Positions 25,551 through 34,826 of a stretch of DNA of 64,000 nucleotides are shown in pieces. The position numbers were made by a program, and so were the translations under genes. How positions within the stretch are numbered: position 1 is the first letter of the stretch; each line of letters starts with the position of its first letter. Under the pieces are notes generated by a model, which did not search any database, was not told the DNA's origin, and was given only the letters and a program-made list of their open reading frames with translations. The DNA is from Duganella sp. BJB480 (GTDB taxonomy: Bacteria; Pseudomonadota; Gammaproteobacteria; Burkholderiales; Burkholderiaceae_D), in the NCBI GenBank assembly GCA_003416985.1, contig QVIN01000015.1, positions 1 to 64,000 on the forward strand, given 5' to 3'.

Positions 25551-26579
25551 TCAGGGCTGGTGGATGTCGGCTTCGGTGGTGAAGGCGTCGGCGTAGAATT
25601 CGTCTTCCGGCAAATGGCACTGGGCGACAAAATCGCGCTTGGCCGATTCGACCATGATGGGCGCGCCGCAGGCGTACACCTGGTGGCCGGACAGGTCGGG
25701 CAGGTCGGCCATGACGGCCGCGTGCACGAAGCCGGTGCGGCCGCTCCAGTTGTCTTCCGGCTGCGCCGACGAGATCACCGGCACATAGGTGAAGTTCGGC
25801 AGGATCGCTTCCCACTGGCGGCACAGCGCGTCCATGTACAGGTCCTGCGGGCGGCGGCCGCCCCAGTACAGGGTCATCGGACGGGCCGAACCCTGCGCGC
25901 GCAGGTGCTCGATGATGGCCTTGATCGGCGCGAAGCCGGTGCCGGAGGCCAGCAGCACCATCGGCTTGTCGCCGTCCTCGCGCACGAAGAAGGTGCCCAT
26001 CGGGCCTTCGAAGCGCAGGATGTCGCGTTCCTTCATGGTGCTGAACACCTGGTCGGTGAACAGGCCGCCCGGCAGGTGGCGGATGTGCAGGCTCAGCGGC
26101 TGGTCCTGGTCCGGCGGCGAGGCCAGGCTGTAGCTGCGGCGCTTGCCGTCGCGCAGCATGAATTCGATGTACTGGCCGGCGCGGAACTTGAGCGTCTCGT
26201 TGGCCGGCAGTTGCAGCGTCATCACGACCACGTCCGGCGCCAGTTTTTCCAGGGTCGCCACGCGCGACGGCATCTTGCGGATCGGATAGTCGTCGCTGCC
26301 GGCCACTTCGCGCACCTCGATCACCAGGTCTTGTTGCGCGGTGGCGCAGCAGAACAGCGAATAGCCGGCCGCTTCCTCGTCCTTGGTCAGCGCGCGTTCC
26401 TGGTGCGCCTTGTGCGTGACCGAGCCGGACAGCACTTTGCCCTTGCAGGAACTGCAGGCGCCGTTCTTGCAGCCATAAGGCAGGCCGACGCCGGCGCGCA
26501 TGGCCGCGGCCAGCACGGTTTCGTCTTCCTCGCAGCTGAATTGATGGCCGCTAGGCTGTACAGTGATTTGAAACGTCAT
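25551..26579 (-). CDS. Ferredoxin-NAD(P)H reductase fusion (CDP-6-deoxy-glucoseen reductase-like)
   Basis: The start at 26579 (MTFQITVQPSGHQFSCEEDET) gives 342 residues. The N-terminal plant-type [2Fe-2S] domain has Cys ligands in CKNGACSSC plus a distal Cys in SLFCC (residues about 35-80). It is followed by an FAD-binding barrel (RRSYSLASPPDQD) and an NAD(P)-binding domain (LLASGTGFAPIKAIIEHL, YACGAPIMVESAKRDF). This architecture is shared by AscD-type reductases and by electron-donor components of ring-hydroxylating oxygenases; Burkholderiales versions are usually labelled CDP-6-deoxy-delta-3,4-glucoseen reductase although no deoxysugar genes are present here. Its start is only 12 bases from the divergent neighbour. 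Confidence 0.85.
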   Translation of the reverse strand: MTFQITVQPSGHQFSCEEDETVLAAAMRAGVGLPYGCKNGACSSCKGKVLSGSVTHKAHQERALTKDEEAAGYSLFCCATAQQDLVIEVREVAGSDDYPIRKMPSRVATLEKLAPDVVVMTLQLPANETLKFRAGQYIEFMLRDGKRRSYSLASPPDQDQPLSLHIRHLPGGLFTDQVFSTMKERDILRFEGPMGTFFVREDGDKPMVLLASGTGFAPIKAIIEHLRAQGSARPMTLYWGGRRPQDLYMDALCRQWEAILPNFTYVPVISSAQPEDNWSGRTGFVHAAVMADLPDLSGHQVYACGAPIMVESAKRDFVAQCHLPEDEFYADAFTTEADIHQP

Positions 26580-26591
26580 ACAATCCTTCAG

Positions 26592-27470
26592 ATGAAAAAA
26601 CTTACTATTCAAAAATTCAAGCTGCCGCGCCTGTTGATCGTGGGCTGCGGCGACGTCGGCATGCGCCTGTTGCCGCTGCTGCGCCCGTATTTCCGCGTGT
26701 TCGCCACCACCAGCCAGCCGTCGCGCCGCGCCGAATTGCGCGCGCTGGGCGCGGTGCCGCTGGTGGCCGACCTGGACCAACCCGCCACGTTGCGGCGCCT
26801 GGCCGGCCTGGCCAGCCGCGTCGTGCACCTGGCGCCGCCGCCCGCCGAGGGCGCGCTGGACCGCCGCACGCGCAATCTGACCGCCATTTTACCTGAGCAT
26901 GCCCGTCTGGTTTATGTCAGCACCACCGGCGTCTACGGCGATTGCGGCGGGTTGTTGTTCGACGAGAGCCGTCCGGTGGCGCCGAGCAACGCGCGCGCCG
27001 TGCGCCGGGTGGACGCCGAGCAGGTGTTGCGCGGCTGGGCGCGCCGCGCCGGCGGCCACTTGTCGATCCTGCGGGTGCCGGGCATCTACGCCGCCGACCG
27101 CCTGCCGCTGAAGCGCCTGCAGGCCGGCACGCCGGCGCTGGTCGAGGAAGAGGACGTGTACACCAACCACATCCACGCGGACGACCTGGCCGCCATCATC
27201 GCCCGCGCGTTGTTCCGCGGCTTGCCCAACCGCGTGTATCACGCGGTGGACGACAGCGACATGAAAATGGCGACGTATTTCGACGCGGTGGCGGACGCCC
27301 ACCAGTTGCCACGCCCGCCGCGCCTGCCGCGCGCGGAACTGCGGCAGGTGGTGACGCCGGCCTTGCTGTCGTTCATGTCGGAATCGCGGCGCCTGAGCAA
27401 CGGGCGCATCAAGCGCGAACTGGGCGTGCGCTTGCGCTACGCCACGGTGGCGCAGCTGCTGGAGGGGTGA
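26592..27470 (+). CDS. NAD-dependent epimerase/dehydratase-like protein (YeeZ type)
   Basis: The protein from ATG 26592 has 292 residues. It opens with a Rossmann motif LLIVGCGDVGMRLLPLL, then VVHLAPPPAEGALDRRTRNL, YVSTTGVYGDCGG and a late HIHADDLAAIIARAL, matching the atypical SDR group of E. coli YeeZ. The YxxxK pair of classical epimerases is replaced (VRRVDAEQ), as is usual for atypical members, so catalysis is uncertain. The frame is open upstream and an ATG at 26544 could extend it into the antisense of the reductase gene; with the shorter start only 12 bases separate the two divergent ATGs. Confidence 0.75.
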   Translation: MKKLTIQKFKLPRLLIVGCGDVGMRLLPLLRPYFRVFATTSQPSRRAELRALGAVPLVADLDQPATLRRLAGLASRVVHLAPPPAEGALDRRTRNLTAILPEHARLVYVSTTGVYGDCGGLLFDESRPVAPSNARAVRRVDAEQVLRGWARRAGGHLSILRVPGIYAADRLPLKRLQAGTPALVEEEDVYTNHIHADDLAAIIARALFRGLPNRVYHAVDDSDMKMATYFDAVADAHQLPRPPRLPRAELRQVVTPALLSFMSESRRLSNGRIKRELGVRLRYATVAQLLEG

Positions 27471-27740
27471 TCAGGCGCGTGGCGGACGCTTCTTCTGCTG
27501 CACGCGCTGTTGCTGCTTCTTCTGGGTCTGCACCTTGTTTTGCTTGGCTTCGTACAGGGCGACGGCGTCCTTGCGGGCCTGCTCCGGCGTGCGCAGTTCC
27601 GGCACGTCGTCGTGGGTGACGAAATATTCGGCGTCCTGGGCGTCGACCACCAGCTTGATGGCGGCGGCGTCGTCGAGGTCATAGATTTCGTGGAGCAGGG
27701 TGGTTACTTCGTCGAGGAATTCTTCGTAGGTCATGGGCAT
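27471..27740 (-). CDS. Small hypothetical protein with basic Gln/Lys-rich tail
   Basis: The 89-residue protein starts at MPMTYEEFLDEV (27740) or two codons later. Residues 1-55 look like an acidic helical domain (EEFLDEVTTLLHEIYDLDDAAAIKLVVDAQDAEYFVTHDD); the tail is Lys/Gln/Arg-rich (QKKQQQRVQQKKRPPRA). I do not recognise a named family. The first part resembles small helical proteins seen as conserved hypotheticals in Oxalobacteraceae. It is convergent with the YeeZ-like gene, with the stop codons adjacent. Confidence 0.6.
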   Translation of the reverse strand: MPMTYEEFLDEVTTLLHEIYDLDDAAAIKLVVDAQDAEYFVTHDDVPELRTPEQARKDAVALYEAKQNKVQTQKKQQQRVQQKKRPPRA

Positions 27741-27895
27741 GTGTAAAAGCAAGTAAAGACGGGGCGAAACTTGCACTTATGCAAGCCACTTCCGGGGTGT
27801 TTGTGCCAAAATGGCAACGCAATTTGTATGAGCCATATCAATCAAGTCCGCACATGATACGATATTGTTAGCTATCTCACGAAGGAGCCATGTGT

Positions 27896-28141
27896 ATGAC
27901 AGCCACTTCCCATCCTAGCAAGGAGCAGGTCCGTGCCTACATGCACCAGCGCGAATGCGACCGTCGCCCTCCGCCCACCCCCGACGAGATCCGCCGCCAG
28001 CTAGGCTGGCACTATTATTCGTACGACAACGGTTTTCCAGCATCGTCCTCCATCCTCCTCCCTGGCACGATCGCCCAACTGGCCGCTTTGCTGGCCGTTG
28101 AATGGTGTTTCCGCGCCGCCGCCATCGGCCGTTCCAACTGA
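27896..28141 (+). CDS. Small hypothetical protein with one hydrophobic segment
   Basis: AAGGAG at 27882-27887 is two bases from an ATG at 27890 but eight bases from the ATG at 27896, so the latter (MTATSHPSKEQVRAYMHQRE) is the better start, giving 81 residues. The N-terminal half is charged with a Pro-rich turn (RRPPPTPDEIRRQLGWHYY); the C-terminal half is hydrophobic (GTIAQLAALLAVEWCFRAAAIG). The family is unknown to me, but the strong ribosome site supports expression. Confidence 0.65.
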   Translation: MTATSHPSKEQVRAYMHQRECDRRPPPTPDEIRRQLGWHYYSYDNGFPASSSILLPGTIAQLAALLAVEWCFRAAAIGRSN

Positions 28142-28399
28142 CTTTACCAATATTTATACCTTTTCTTGTAACAAAAATCTTCCTAGCACAAGAAATAGGG
28201 GTAGAATCTCTCTAAATCTCACAGAAATGTCTGATGAGTTAGCCGTTCGTTAACGTAAACGTGTATTATCTCGGCTAAGCACTAAAAACCGGCATAAATG
28301 TCTGTGTTTTGTAGTGCTTCATTGGTAATAGAGCTAAAAATTTTTTTTACCCATGTGTCGTTTTTTGCCAAAGACGGCCAGAACCTACTGAAAAACATT
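28142..28399. other. 258-bp AT-rich leader of the HTH gene
   Basis: This gap is markedly AT-richer than the surrounding genes, with A/T tracts near 28330-28345 and two copies of AAATGTCTG (about 28224 and 28293). It presumably holds the promoter of the HTH gene at 28400. I see no RNA gene or hairpin I would call. Confidence 0.45.
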
Positions 28400-28639
28400 A
28401 TGTCTATCAAAGAAATCACCGCATCGCCGACCTACAACCCGAATCGCGTGCTGGACGCCATCATCGAAAAGTTGCAACTGAAAAACGATGCGGCCCTGTC
28501 GCGCGCGCTGGAAGTAGCGCCACCGGTCATCAGCAAGATCCGTCACAACACGCTGCCTATCGGCGCGACCATCCTGATCCGCATGCACGAGATCAGCGAT
28601 TTCAGCATTCGCGAACTGCGCGAACTGATGGCTGCCTGA
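28400..28639 (+). CDS. Small helix-turn-helix protein
   Basis: The start at 28400 (MSIKEITASPTYNPNRVLDAIIEKL) gives 79 residues. The core LQLKNDAALSRALEVAPPVISKIRHNTLPIGATILIRMHEISDFSIRELRELM has the helix-turn-helix rhythm of lambda-repressor-like proteins (AALSRALEVAPPVISKIR as the recognition unit). Similar stand-alone HTH proteins are common in Massilia-like genomes; the targets are unknown. It has a long AT-rich leader, and a terminator follows. Confidence 0.7.
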   Translation: MSIKEITASPTYNPNRVLDAIIEKLQLKNDAALSRALEVAPPVISKIRHNTLPIGATILIRMHEISDFSIRELRELMAA

Positions 28640-28652
28640 TAGCCACGAAGAA

Positions 28653-28683
28653 AACGGCGCGGACCTCTCGGTAACGCGCCGTT
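28653..28683 (+). terminator. Terminator hairpin after the HTH gene
   Basis: AACGGCGCG (28653-28661) pairs perfectly with CGCGCCGTT (28675-28683) across a 13-base loop, followed by GTCTTAT. The T run is modest, so termination efficiency is uncertain. Confidence 0.6.
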
Positions 28684-28709
28684 GTCTTATGGGGCTGGTC
28701 TCGGCTGAA

Positions 28710-28910
28710 TCAGGCCGAGGTGCTGATGGTGGTGCCGATGCGCTGGCCGCTGGTGTTGACGGTCGGCGCGGCAGCCACCTGCGGCGGCGCCGGCGGAGCC
28801 GGCGGCGTGACGCGTTCGGCGGGTTTGTCCGCCGCCTTCACCGGCTCAGGCTGGCGGGGCGGCGTCGCTTGTACGGCGGCGGTACTGGAAGCTACGGTAT
28901 TGACAGCCAT
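28710..28910 (-). CDS. Small Pro/Ala-rich hypothetical protein
   Basis: The 66-residue protein starts at MAVNTVASSTAAVQATPP with GGGAG seven bases upstream on the minus strand. It is rich in Pro, Ala, Val and Thr, with no hydrophobic segment and low predicted order. It resembles short conserved proteins of Oxalobacteraceae but I can assign no function. It ends near the HTH gene terminator. Confidence 0.55.
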   Translation of the reverse strand: MAVNTVASSTAAVQATPPRQPEPVKAADKPAERVTPPAPPAPPQVAAAPTVNTSGQRIGTTISTSA

Positions 28911-29000
28911 GATGATCTCCCGTCATCCATAAATATCCCCACAGTATGCCACTTATTTGAGCAGCCCGCCTGTTTGCTTTGCCGCGCGCGACGCCAGCGC

Positions 29001-29894
29001 TCAGGCCGACGGCGTCAGGCGTGGGCGGTCGCTGTAGAAGCTGGCGATGCGGGCCTGCTCGATGATGGCGTTGGCGTCGGCCGCCGTCTGCAGGCCTTCC
29101 GCGACCTTGCCGGGAGCTGCCGAGTAAGCCGTCACGCCGGGGGCCGCCGAGTAGGCGGTCTTGGCGCCGGCGCCCGGGGCGGCCGAGTACGCGGTGTTGG
29201 CGGCCACGCCAGGCGCTGCCGAGTAGGCGGTCTTGGCGGCGACGCCAGGTGCGGCCGAGTATGCGGTCTTCGCGGCCACGCCAGGCGCTGCGGAGTAGGC
29301 GGTCTTGGCGGCAACGCCAGGGGCGGCCGAGTACGCGGTCTTCGCGGCGACGCCAGGCGCGGCCGAGTACGCGGTGTTGGCGGCCACGCCAGGCGCTGCG
29401 GAGTAGGCGGTCTTGGCGGCAACGCCCGGGGCGGCCGAGTACGCGGTATTGGCGGCGACGCCGGGCGCGGCCGAGTAAGCCGTCGCGCCAGGGGCGGCCG
29501 AGTAGGCCACGTCCTGATGCATCGCGCCGCGCAGGTAGGACTCGCCGAAAGTCTCTTCATACAGTTCCTGCATCCGGTTGCCCAGGCGTTCGTGCGCCTC
29601 CAGGTCGTCCTCGCCGCGCAGGCCGATGTACGGGAAGTGGTGCAGGAAATAGCCGAACACCGCTTCGCAGTCGACCGCGTATTTCATCGTGTCCAGGATG
29701 TGGTAGTGCCAGAAGGTGTCGACGTCAACCAGCGGCGCGGTCTGTTCGTTCGGGAACTGCTTCATCAGGAACAGGAAGCGGCGATATTCGGTTTCGATGG
29801 CGTTGGCGCGTTCCAGCGACCAGCCTTCGCCGGACTCCTTATGCATCAGCTTGACTTTGATTGGTTCCAGGTCCAGTGCGTTGATGACATTCAT
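29001..29894 (-). CDS. GRDP-like domain protein with 12 AYSAAPG repeats
   Basis: The start at 29894 (MNVINALDLEPIKVKLM) is set by AAAGGA seven bases upstream and gives 297 residues. Residues 1-125 contain a GRDP-like (glycine-rich domain-containing protein-like) module with VDVDTFWHYHILDT and FGYFLHHFPYIG; the Asp/His cluster DTFWHYH is the family signature. Residues 130-262 are 12 tandem repeats of AYSAAPG, mostly 12 residues long (AYSAAPGVAAKT or ...ANT). The tail contains EQARIASFYSDRPRLTPSA. No signal peptide is seen. A perfect FNR-like box lies upstream. The function is unknown; repeats could be a flexible scaffold, surface tether or multi-core peptide. Confidence 0.75.
   Translation of the reverse strand: MNVINALDLEPIKVKLMHKESGEGWSLERANAIETEYRRFLFLMKQFPNEQTAPLVDVDTFWHYHILDTMKYAVDCEAVFGYFLHHFPYIGLRGEDDLEAHERLGNRMQELYEETFGESYLRGAMHQDVAYSAAPGATAYSAAPGVAANTAYSAAPGVAAKTAYSAAPGVAANTAYSAAPGVAAKTAYSAAPGVAAKTAYSAAPGVAAKTAYSAAPGVAAKTAYSAAPGVAANTAYSAAPGAGAKTAYSAAPGVTAYSAAPGKVAEGLQTAADANAIIEQARIASFYSDRPRLTPSA
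29109..29507 (-). repeat. Tandem 36-bp coding repeats (AYSAAPG units)
   Basis: Twelve units encode AYSAAPG, nine of them in 36-base (12-residue) periods and the first and eleventh in 27-base periods. DNA identity between units is high but with third-position changes (for example GCCGAGTACGCGGT versus GCGGAGTAGGCGGT), so the array is older than a very recent expansion. Unit number could vary between strains by slippage. Confidence 0.85.
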
Positions 29895-29973
29895 GGGCAT
29901 TTCCTTTGCGATGGTGAAGCGGGTTGAAAAATCGAAACAAGTTTGATTTTTATCCGGCGCGCAAGCGGTCCCT

Positions 29974-29987
29974 TTGATTTTTATCAA
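29974..29987 (-). promoter_or_regulatory. FNR/Anr-type box upstream of the AYSAAPG-repeat gene
   Basis: TTGATTTTTATCAA matches the TTGAT-N4-ATCAA consensus on both halves. A near copy, TTGATTTTTATCCG, starts at 29943. With the box centred at 29980.5, a class II layout puts the start point near 29939 and the -10 at 29951-29946, where the minus strand reads AAAAAT (four of six). This suggests oxygen-responsive control of the leftward gene starting at 29894. Confidence 0.6.
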
Positions 29988-30032
29988 GCTTTTGTCGGGA
30001 AAATCCTATCGCGATGGGAAAGCGCTGACATT

Positions 30033-31874
30033 TCATGCGGCGGTGGCGGCGTCGGCCTGGCGGGCGCCGGCCTGGAGGCCGTCGTCGGCGGGCGGTATGT
30101 ACTCGACCGGCACCGAGATCAACACCGTGGTGCCGGCGTTGTGGCCGCCGGTGATGGCGCAATGGCCGCCGAGCAGGCTGATGCGTTCCTCGATGCCGAC
30201 CAGGCCGAAGGAGCCCACCTTGTTGCGGCTGCTCTCGCGCAGGCCGACGCCGTTGTCGCTGATGGTCATGCTGAGCATGCCGCCGGCCTGGCGCAGCTCC
30301 ACCCGCACCAGGCTGGCGCGCGCGTGCTGGATGATGTTGCTCAGCGATTCCTGCAGCACGCGGAAGAAGGCGGTGGCGCAGCGGTCGTCGATGCGGATGT
30401 CGCTCTGGTGTTCGATCAGCTCGCAGACCATGCCGGAGCGCTGGCGGAACTGCGCGATCTGCCACTCCACCGCCGCGTTCAAGCCCAGGTCCAGCACCGT
30501 CGGCCGCAGGTCGTTGATGATGTGGCGCACGCTCTTGATGGTGCTGTCGATCTGCTTGAGCGTGCTGCACGCGCGCGCGTGCAGGCGCGGGTGGTTCTGG
30601 CGGGTGCGCGAGGCCAGCAGGTCGGCCTCGATCCGCAGCACCAGCAGGTTCTGCCCCAGGTCGTCGTGGATTTCGCGCGCGATGCGCTTGCGCTCCTGTT
30701 CCTTGATCTGGTCGGCGTGTGCCGCCAGCTGGCGCAGCTTGTGGTGCGACTGCTGCAGCTTGGCCTGGCTGTCGCGCAATTCCTTGGTCATGGCCTTGGC
30801 CATCTTGATGGCGCGCAGGCGCGATGACGACAGCGTGTGGAACAGCAGGTAGAACAGCAGCGAGCCGACGAAGCCGCAGGCCATCGACAGCCACGGCAGG
30901 AAGGCGTCGAAACGGCTGTACCACACCGACTTGGGCGCGCTGAAATGGGCCGACCACTGGCGGCCGTTGAAGTCCAGCGGCAGCACGATGGTGAAGTGCT
31001 CGCCGGCGCGCGGCGAACGCCTGGCGCCGCTGCGGTTGTCGTACAGCAGCGTTTGCGGCGCGTTGCTGCCATCGGCGTTCCTGCCTTCGTCGTACAGCAT
31101 CAGGTGGACGTCGCGCACCTGCATCTGGTCCATGGCCGCGCGCACCAGCCGCGGCACGCTGAAGCCTATGCCCACCGAGCCGATGTAGGCGGCGCGCCGC
31201 TGCGCCACGTCGTTCAGCGGCATGTCCTTGCGGTACAGCGGCAGGCGCATCGCCAGCGCCCAGCCCTGGGCGTCGCGGGTGTTTTCGATCGGCATGCCGG
31301 AGGTGATCAGCTTGCCGGTGTCGCGCGCCGCCGCGATCGCGCGCGCCGCCTGCTCCCTGGCGCTGATGTCGACCCCGAGCCGGTGGCGGAACGGCGCCAC
31401 CGGCTCGATCATGGTCAGCACCGAGTATTCGTCGCGCTGGCCGGGCGGCGTGATGGAGAAGTTCGGATAGCCGTCCGGGCGGCCGTCGCCGCTGCGGGCC
31501 GCCTCGCGCTCGAAGGCGGGGCGCTGGGCGGCCGTCACGTACTGCGTGAAATTGACGTTGTCGAGCGCCGGGAATTGCCGCTCCAGGTCCAGGCCGTTGA
31601 CGTAGCGGTGAAAGCTGGCGCGGGTGACGTGGTCGCTGGCGTCGAAGAAGCTGGCGGTGCCGCGCAGCACGTCGGTGTAGGCGTTGATGCGCGAGGTGAT
31701 GTTGTACTGGGCGTTGCGCGCCTGCTGCGTGAAGCGCGCGGCGGCGTCGTGTTCGATGGTCTTGTAGACCGGCACGTAGAATAGCGCGCTGATCCCGAGC
31801 GACAGCAGGACACCGGCCCACCAGACGGGCTTGGTCGGCGAGAACAACTGTTTTTGCGCGAGTAACGCTGTCAT
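30033..31874 (-). CDS. CHASE-domain sensor histidine kinase (NarL-type)
   Basis: The start at 31874 (MTALLAQKQLFSPTKPVWW) gives 613 residues. A first membrane helix (WAGVLLSLGISALFYVPVY), a periplasmic CHASE domain (about residues 45-310, with NITSRINAYTDVLRGTASFF and PALDNVNFTQYV) and a second helix (AFLPWLSMACGFVGSLLFYLLF) lead into a coiled segment, a HisKA_3 motif REIHDDLGQNLLVLR (phospho-His in EIHDD) and an HATPase with DNGVGLRE. The family pairs with NarL/LuxR-type response regulators, but no regulator gene is adjacent, so this kinase is an orphan here. CHASE ligands are diverse and not predictable. Confidence 0.88.
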   Translation of the reverse strand: MTALLAQKQLFSPTKPVWWAGVLLSLGISALFYVPVYKTIEHDAAARFTQQARNAQYNITSRINAYTDVLRGTASFFDASDHVTRASFHRYVNGLDLERQFPALDNVNFTQYVTAAQRPAFEREAARSGDGRPDGYPNFSITPPGQRDEYSVLTMIEPVAPFRHRLGVDISAREQAARAIAAARDTGKLITSGMPIENTRDAQGWALAMRLPLYRKDMPLNDVAQRRAAYIGSVGIGFSVPRLVRAAMDQMQVRDVHLMLYDEGRNADGSNAPQTLLYDNRSGARRSPRAGEHFTIVLPLDFNGRQWSAHFSAPKSVWYSRFDAFLPWLSMACGFVGSLLFYLLFHTLSSSRLRAIKMAKAMTKELRDSQAKLQQSHHKLRQLAAHADQIKEQERKRIAREIHDDLGQNLLVLRIEADLLASRTRQNHPRLHARACSTLKQIDSTIKSVRHIINDLRPTVLDLGLNAAVEWQIAQFRQRSGMVCELIEHQSDIRIDDRCATAFFRVLQESLSNIIQHARASLVRVELRQAGGMLSMTISDNGVGLRESSRNKVGSFGLVGIEERISLLGGHCAITGGHNAGTTVLISVPVEYIPPADDGLQAGARQADAATAA

Positions 31875-32004
31875 ATTGATTGCTTGACGCAACTCCTGGC
31901 ACCGGGTGTAGGCCGAATATAGGAAATTTTTGCGATGCTAGTCAAGTAATTTTATAAATTTGCTATTTGTCCTGGACGTTCAGCCCGCTGCGCGCCCAAA
32001 CAAA

Positions 32005-32038
32005 AGGCCGGCGCCTCCGGGGGGGAGGGCGCCGGCCT
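32005..32038 (-). terminator. Terminator after glnS
   Basis: AGGCCGGCGCC (32005-32015) and GGCGCCGGCCT (32028-32038) form an 11-pair GC-rich stem. On the minus strand it is followed by a short T run (32004-32002) and lies 23 bases past the glnS stop. Confidence 0.8.
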
Positions 32039-32061
32039 GGTCGCTGGTTTAACTGTTGCGC

Positions 32062-33828
<1,767 letters not shown>

Positions 33829-33994
33829 CTGAAAAGTTGGCTTTGCAAAAGTTCGAGTGAAGGGCATTTTACCGTATCCCCTCTATGACAGCGGCGGAAA
33901 TGCTGCGTTGCGGCGGCCTTCGGGGAAATTGCACTGCTCACACGGGTATAATTCGTCTTTAATTGTTTCGGCATCACGGCCCGGAGTTTCCAAA

Positions 33995-34288
33995 ATGGAA
34001 AATTACTACAACACACTGGGTATCGCGCCTAACGCCACCGACGACGAGATCAAGAAGGTGTACCGCTCGCTGGCGATGCGCTTCCACCCGGACCGCAACC
34101 AGGCGCCCGGCGCGGAGGCGCGCTTCAAGGCCATCACCAAGGCCTATGAAATCCTGTCGGACCCGGTCAAGCGCGAGGAATACAACCAGAGCGTGAACCA
34201 CCGCATCATCATCGACCCGGAAGCGGAAGCGTACCAGTTGTGGCGGTCGGTGTTCAACCTGCATGGCACCGTGCTGCCACCGGCCTGA
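33995..34288 (+). CDS. Short J-domain (DnaJ-like) protein
   Basis: The start at 33995 (MENYYNTLGIAPNATDDEIKKVYRSLAMRFHPDRNQ) gives 97 residues. It is almost entirely a J-domain: helix I, helix II with KKVYRSLAMRF, the HPD tripeptide that activates DnaK ATPase, and helix III/IV (FKAITKAYEILSDPVKREEYNQ). It lacks the Gly/Phe, zinc-finger and client domains, so its client specificity must come from a partner. The next gene begins 32 bases downstream and three unrecognised genes follow in tight succession, suggesting one operon. Confidence 0.9.
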   Translation: MENYYNTLGIAPNATDDEIKKVYRSLAMRFHPDRNQAPGAEARFKAITKAYEILSDPVKREEYNQSVNHRIIIDPEAEAYQLWRSVFNLHGTVLPPA

Positions 34289-34320
34289 GCCGGTCACACA
34301 TCAGAAAAAGAAAGCAAGCA

Positions 34321-34824
34321 ATGTCGAGAAAAGTACACCCTGAGTTCGCCTATCAATCGCGCGAGCTCGAAGGCCAGATCGAGGGCATCCTGGGCGACCC
34401 TCCGGACCGCAAGAACTACCAGCGCATGATCGACGCGCTGGTCTCCGAGTACGCCAGCGGCGGCGGCATCGAGGACGTCAACATGCTGGCCTTCGCGCTG
34501 GTCGACCACCTGGAGTTCAACAATCCGAAAGGCCTGCTGGCCGAGGCCGAGGACTATGAGTTCGGCGACGCCGGCCGCGTGTTCGCCATGGCCTCGTGCA
34601 AGGGCGAGGAGGCGGCGCGCATGTACGCTGCGCTGGAAGAGAACCTGCCGGACCTGGCGCGCCAGGCCATCATCACCGCCTTCCTGTACAAAAATCCGCG
34701 CAAGTGGGACGACGACGACCAGTCGCTGGACCAGCTGTCGGCCAACGACGACGGCGACGATGTCGAGGACGAAGACCAGGCGACCGACGACTTCGCCCAG
34801 ATGTTCGACCAGGATGGAGAGTGA
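34321..34824 (+). CDS. Unknown acidic protein in the J-domain operon
   Basis: The 167-residue protein starts at ATG 34321 after AAAGAAAG. Residues 1-125 are predicted mostly helical (FAYQSRELEGQIEGILGDP, MIDALVSEYASG, MYAALEENLPDLARQAIITAFLY); the last 35 residues are strongly acidic (DDDDQSLDQ, DDGDDVEDEDQATDD). I recognise no family. An acidic tail like this can bind basic proteins or chaperones. It sits two bases before the next gene, implying co-translation with it and likely with the J-domain protein. Confidence 0.65.
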   Translation: MSRKVHPEFAYQSRELEGQIEGILGDPPDRKNYQRMIDALVSEYASGGGIEDVNMLAFALVDHLEFNNPKGLLAEAEDYEFGDAGRVFAMASCKGEEAARMYAALEENLPDLARQAIITAFLYKNPRKWDDDDQSLDQLSANDDGDDVEDEDQATDDFAQMFDQDGE

Positions 34825-34826
34825 CC

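Noticed and set aside
25551..26579. Deoxysugar biosynthesis cluster implied by the glucoseen-reductase-like gene
   Set aside because: No other deoxysugar genes are nearby; the ferredoxin-FAD-NAD architecture is shared by many oxygenase reductases.
29109..29507. CRISPR-like array
   Set aside because: The regular 36-base period is a coding repeat in frame with a protein (AYSAAPG units); there are no variable spacers of constant length and no cas genes.
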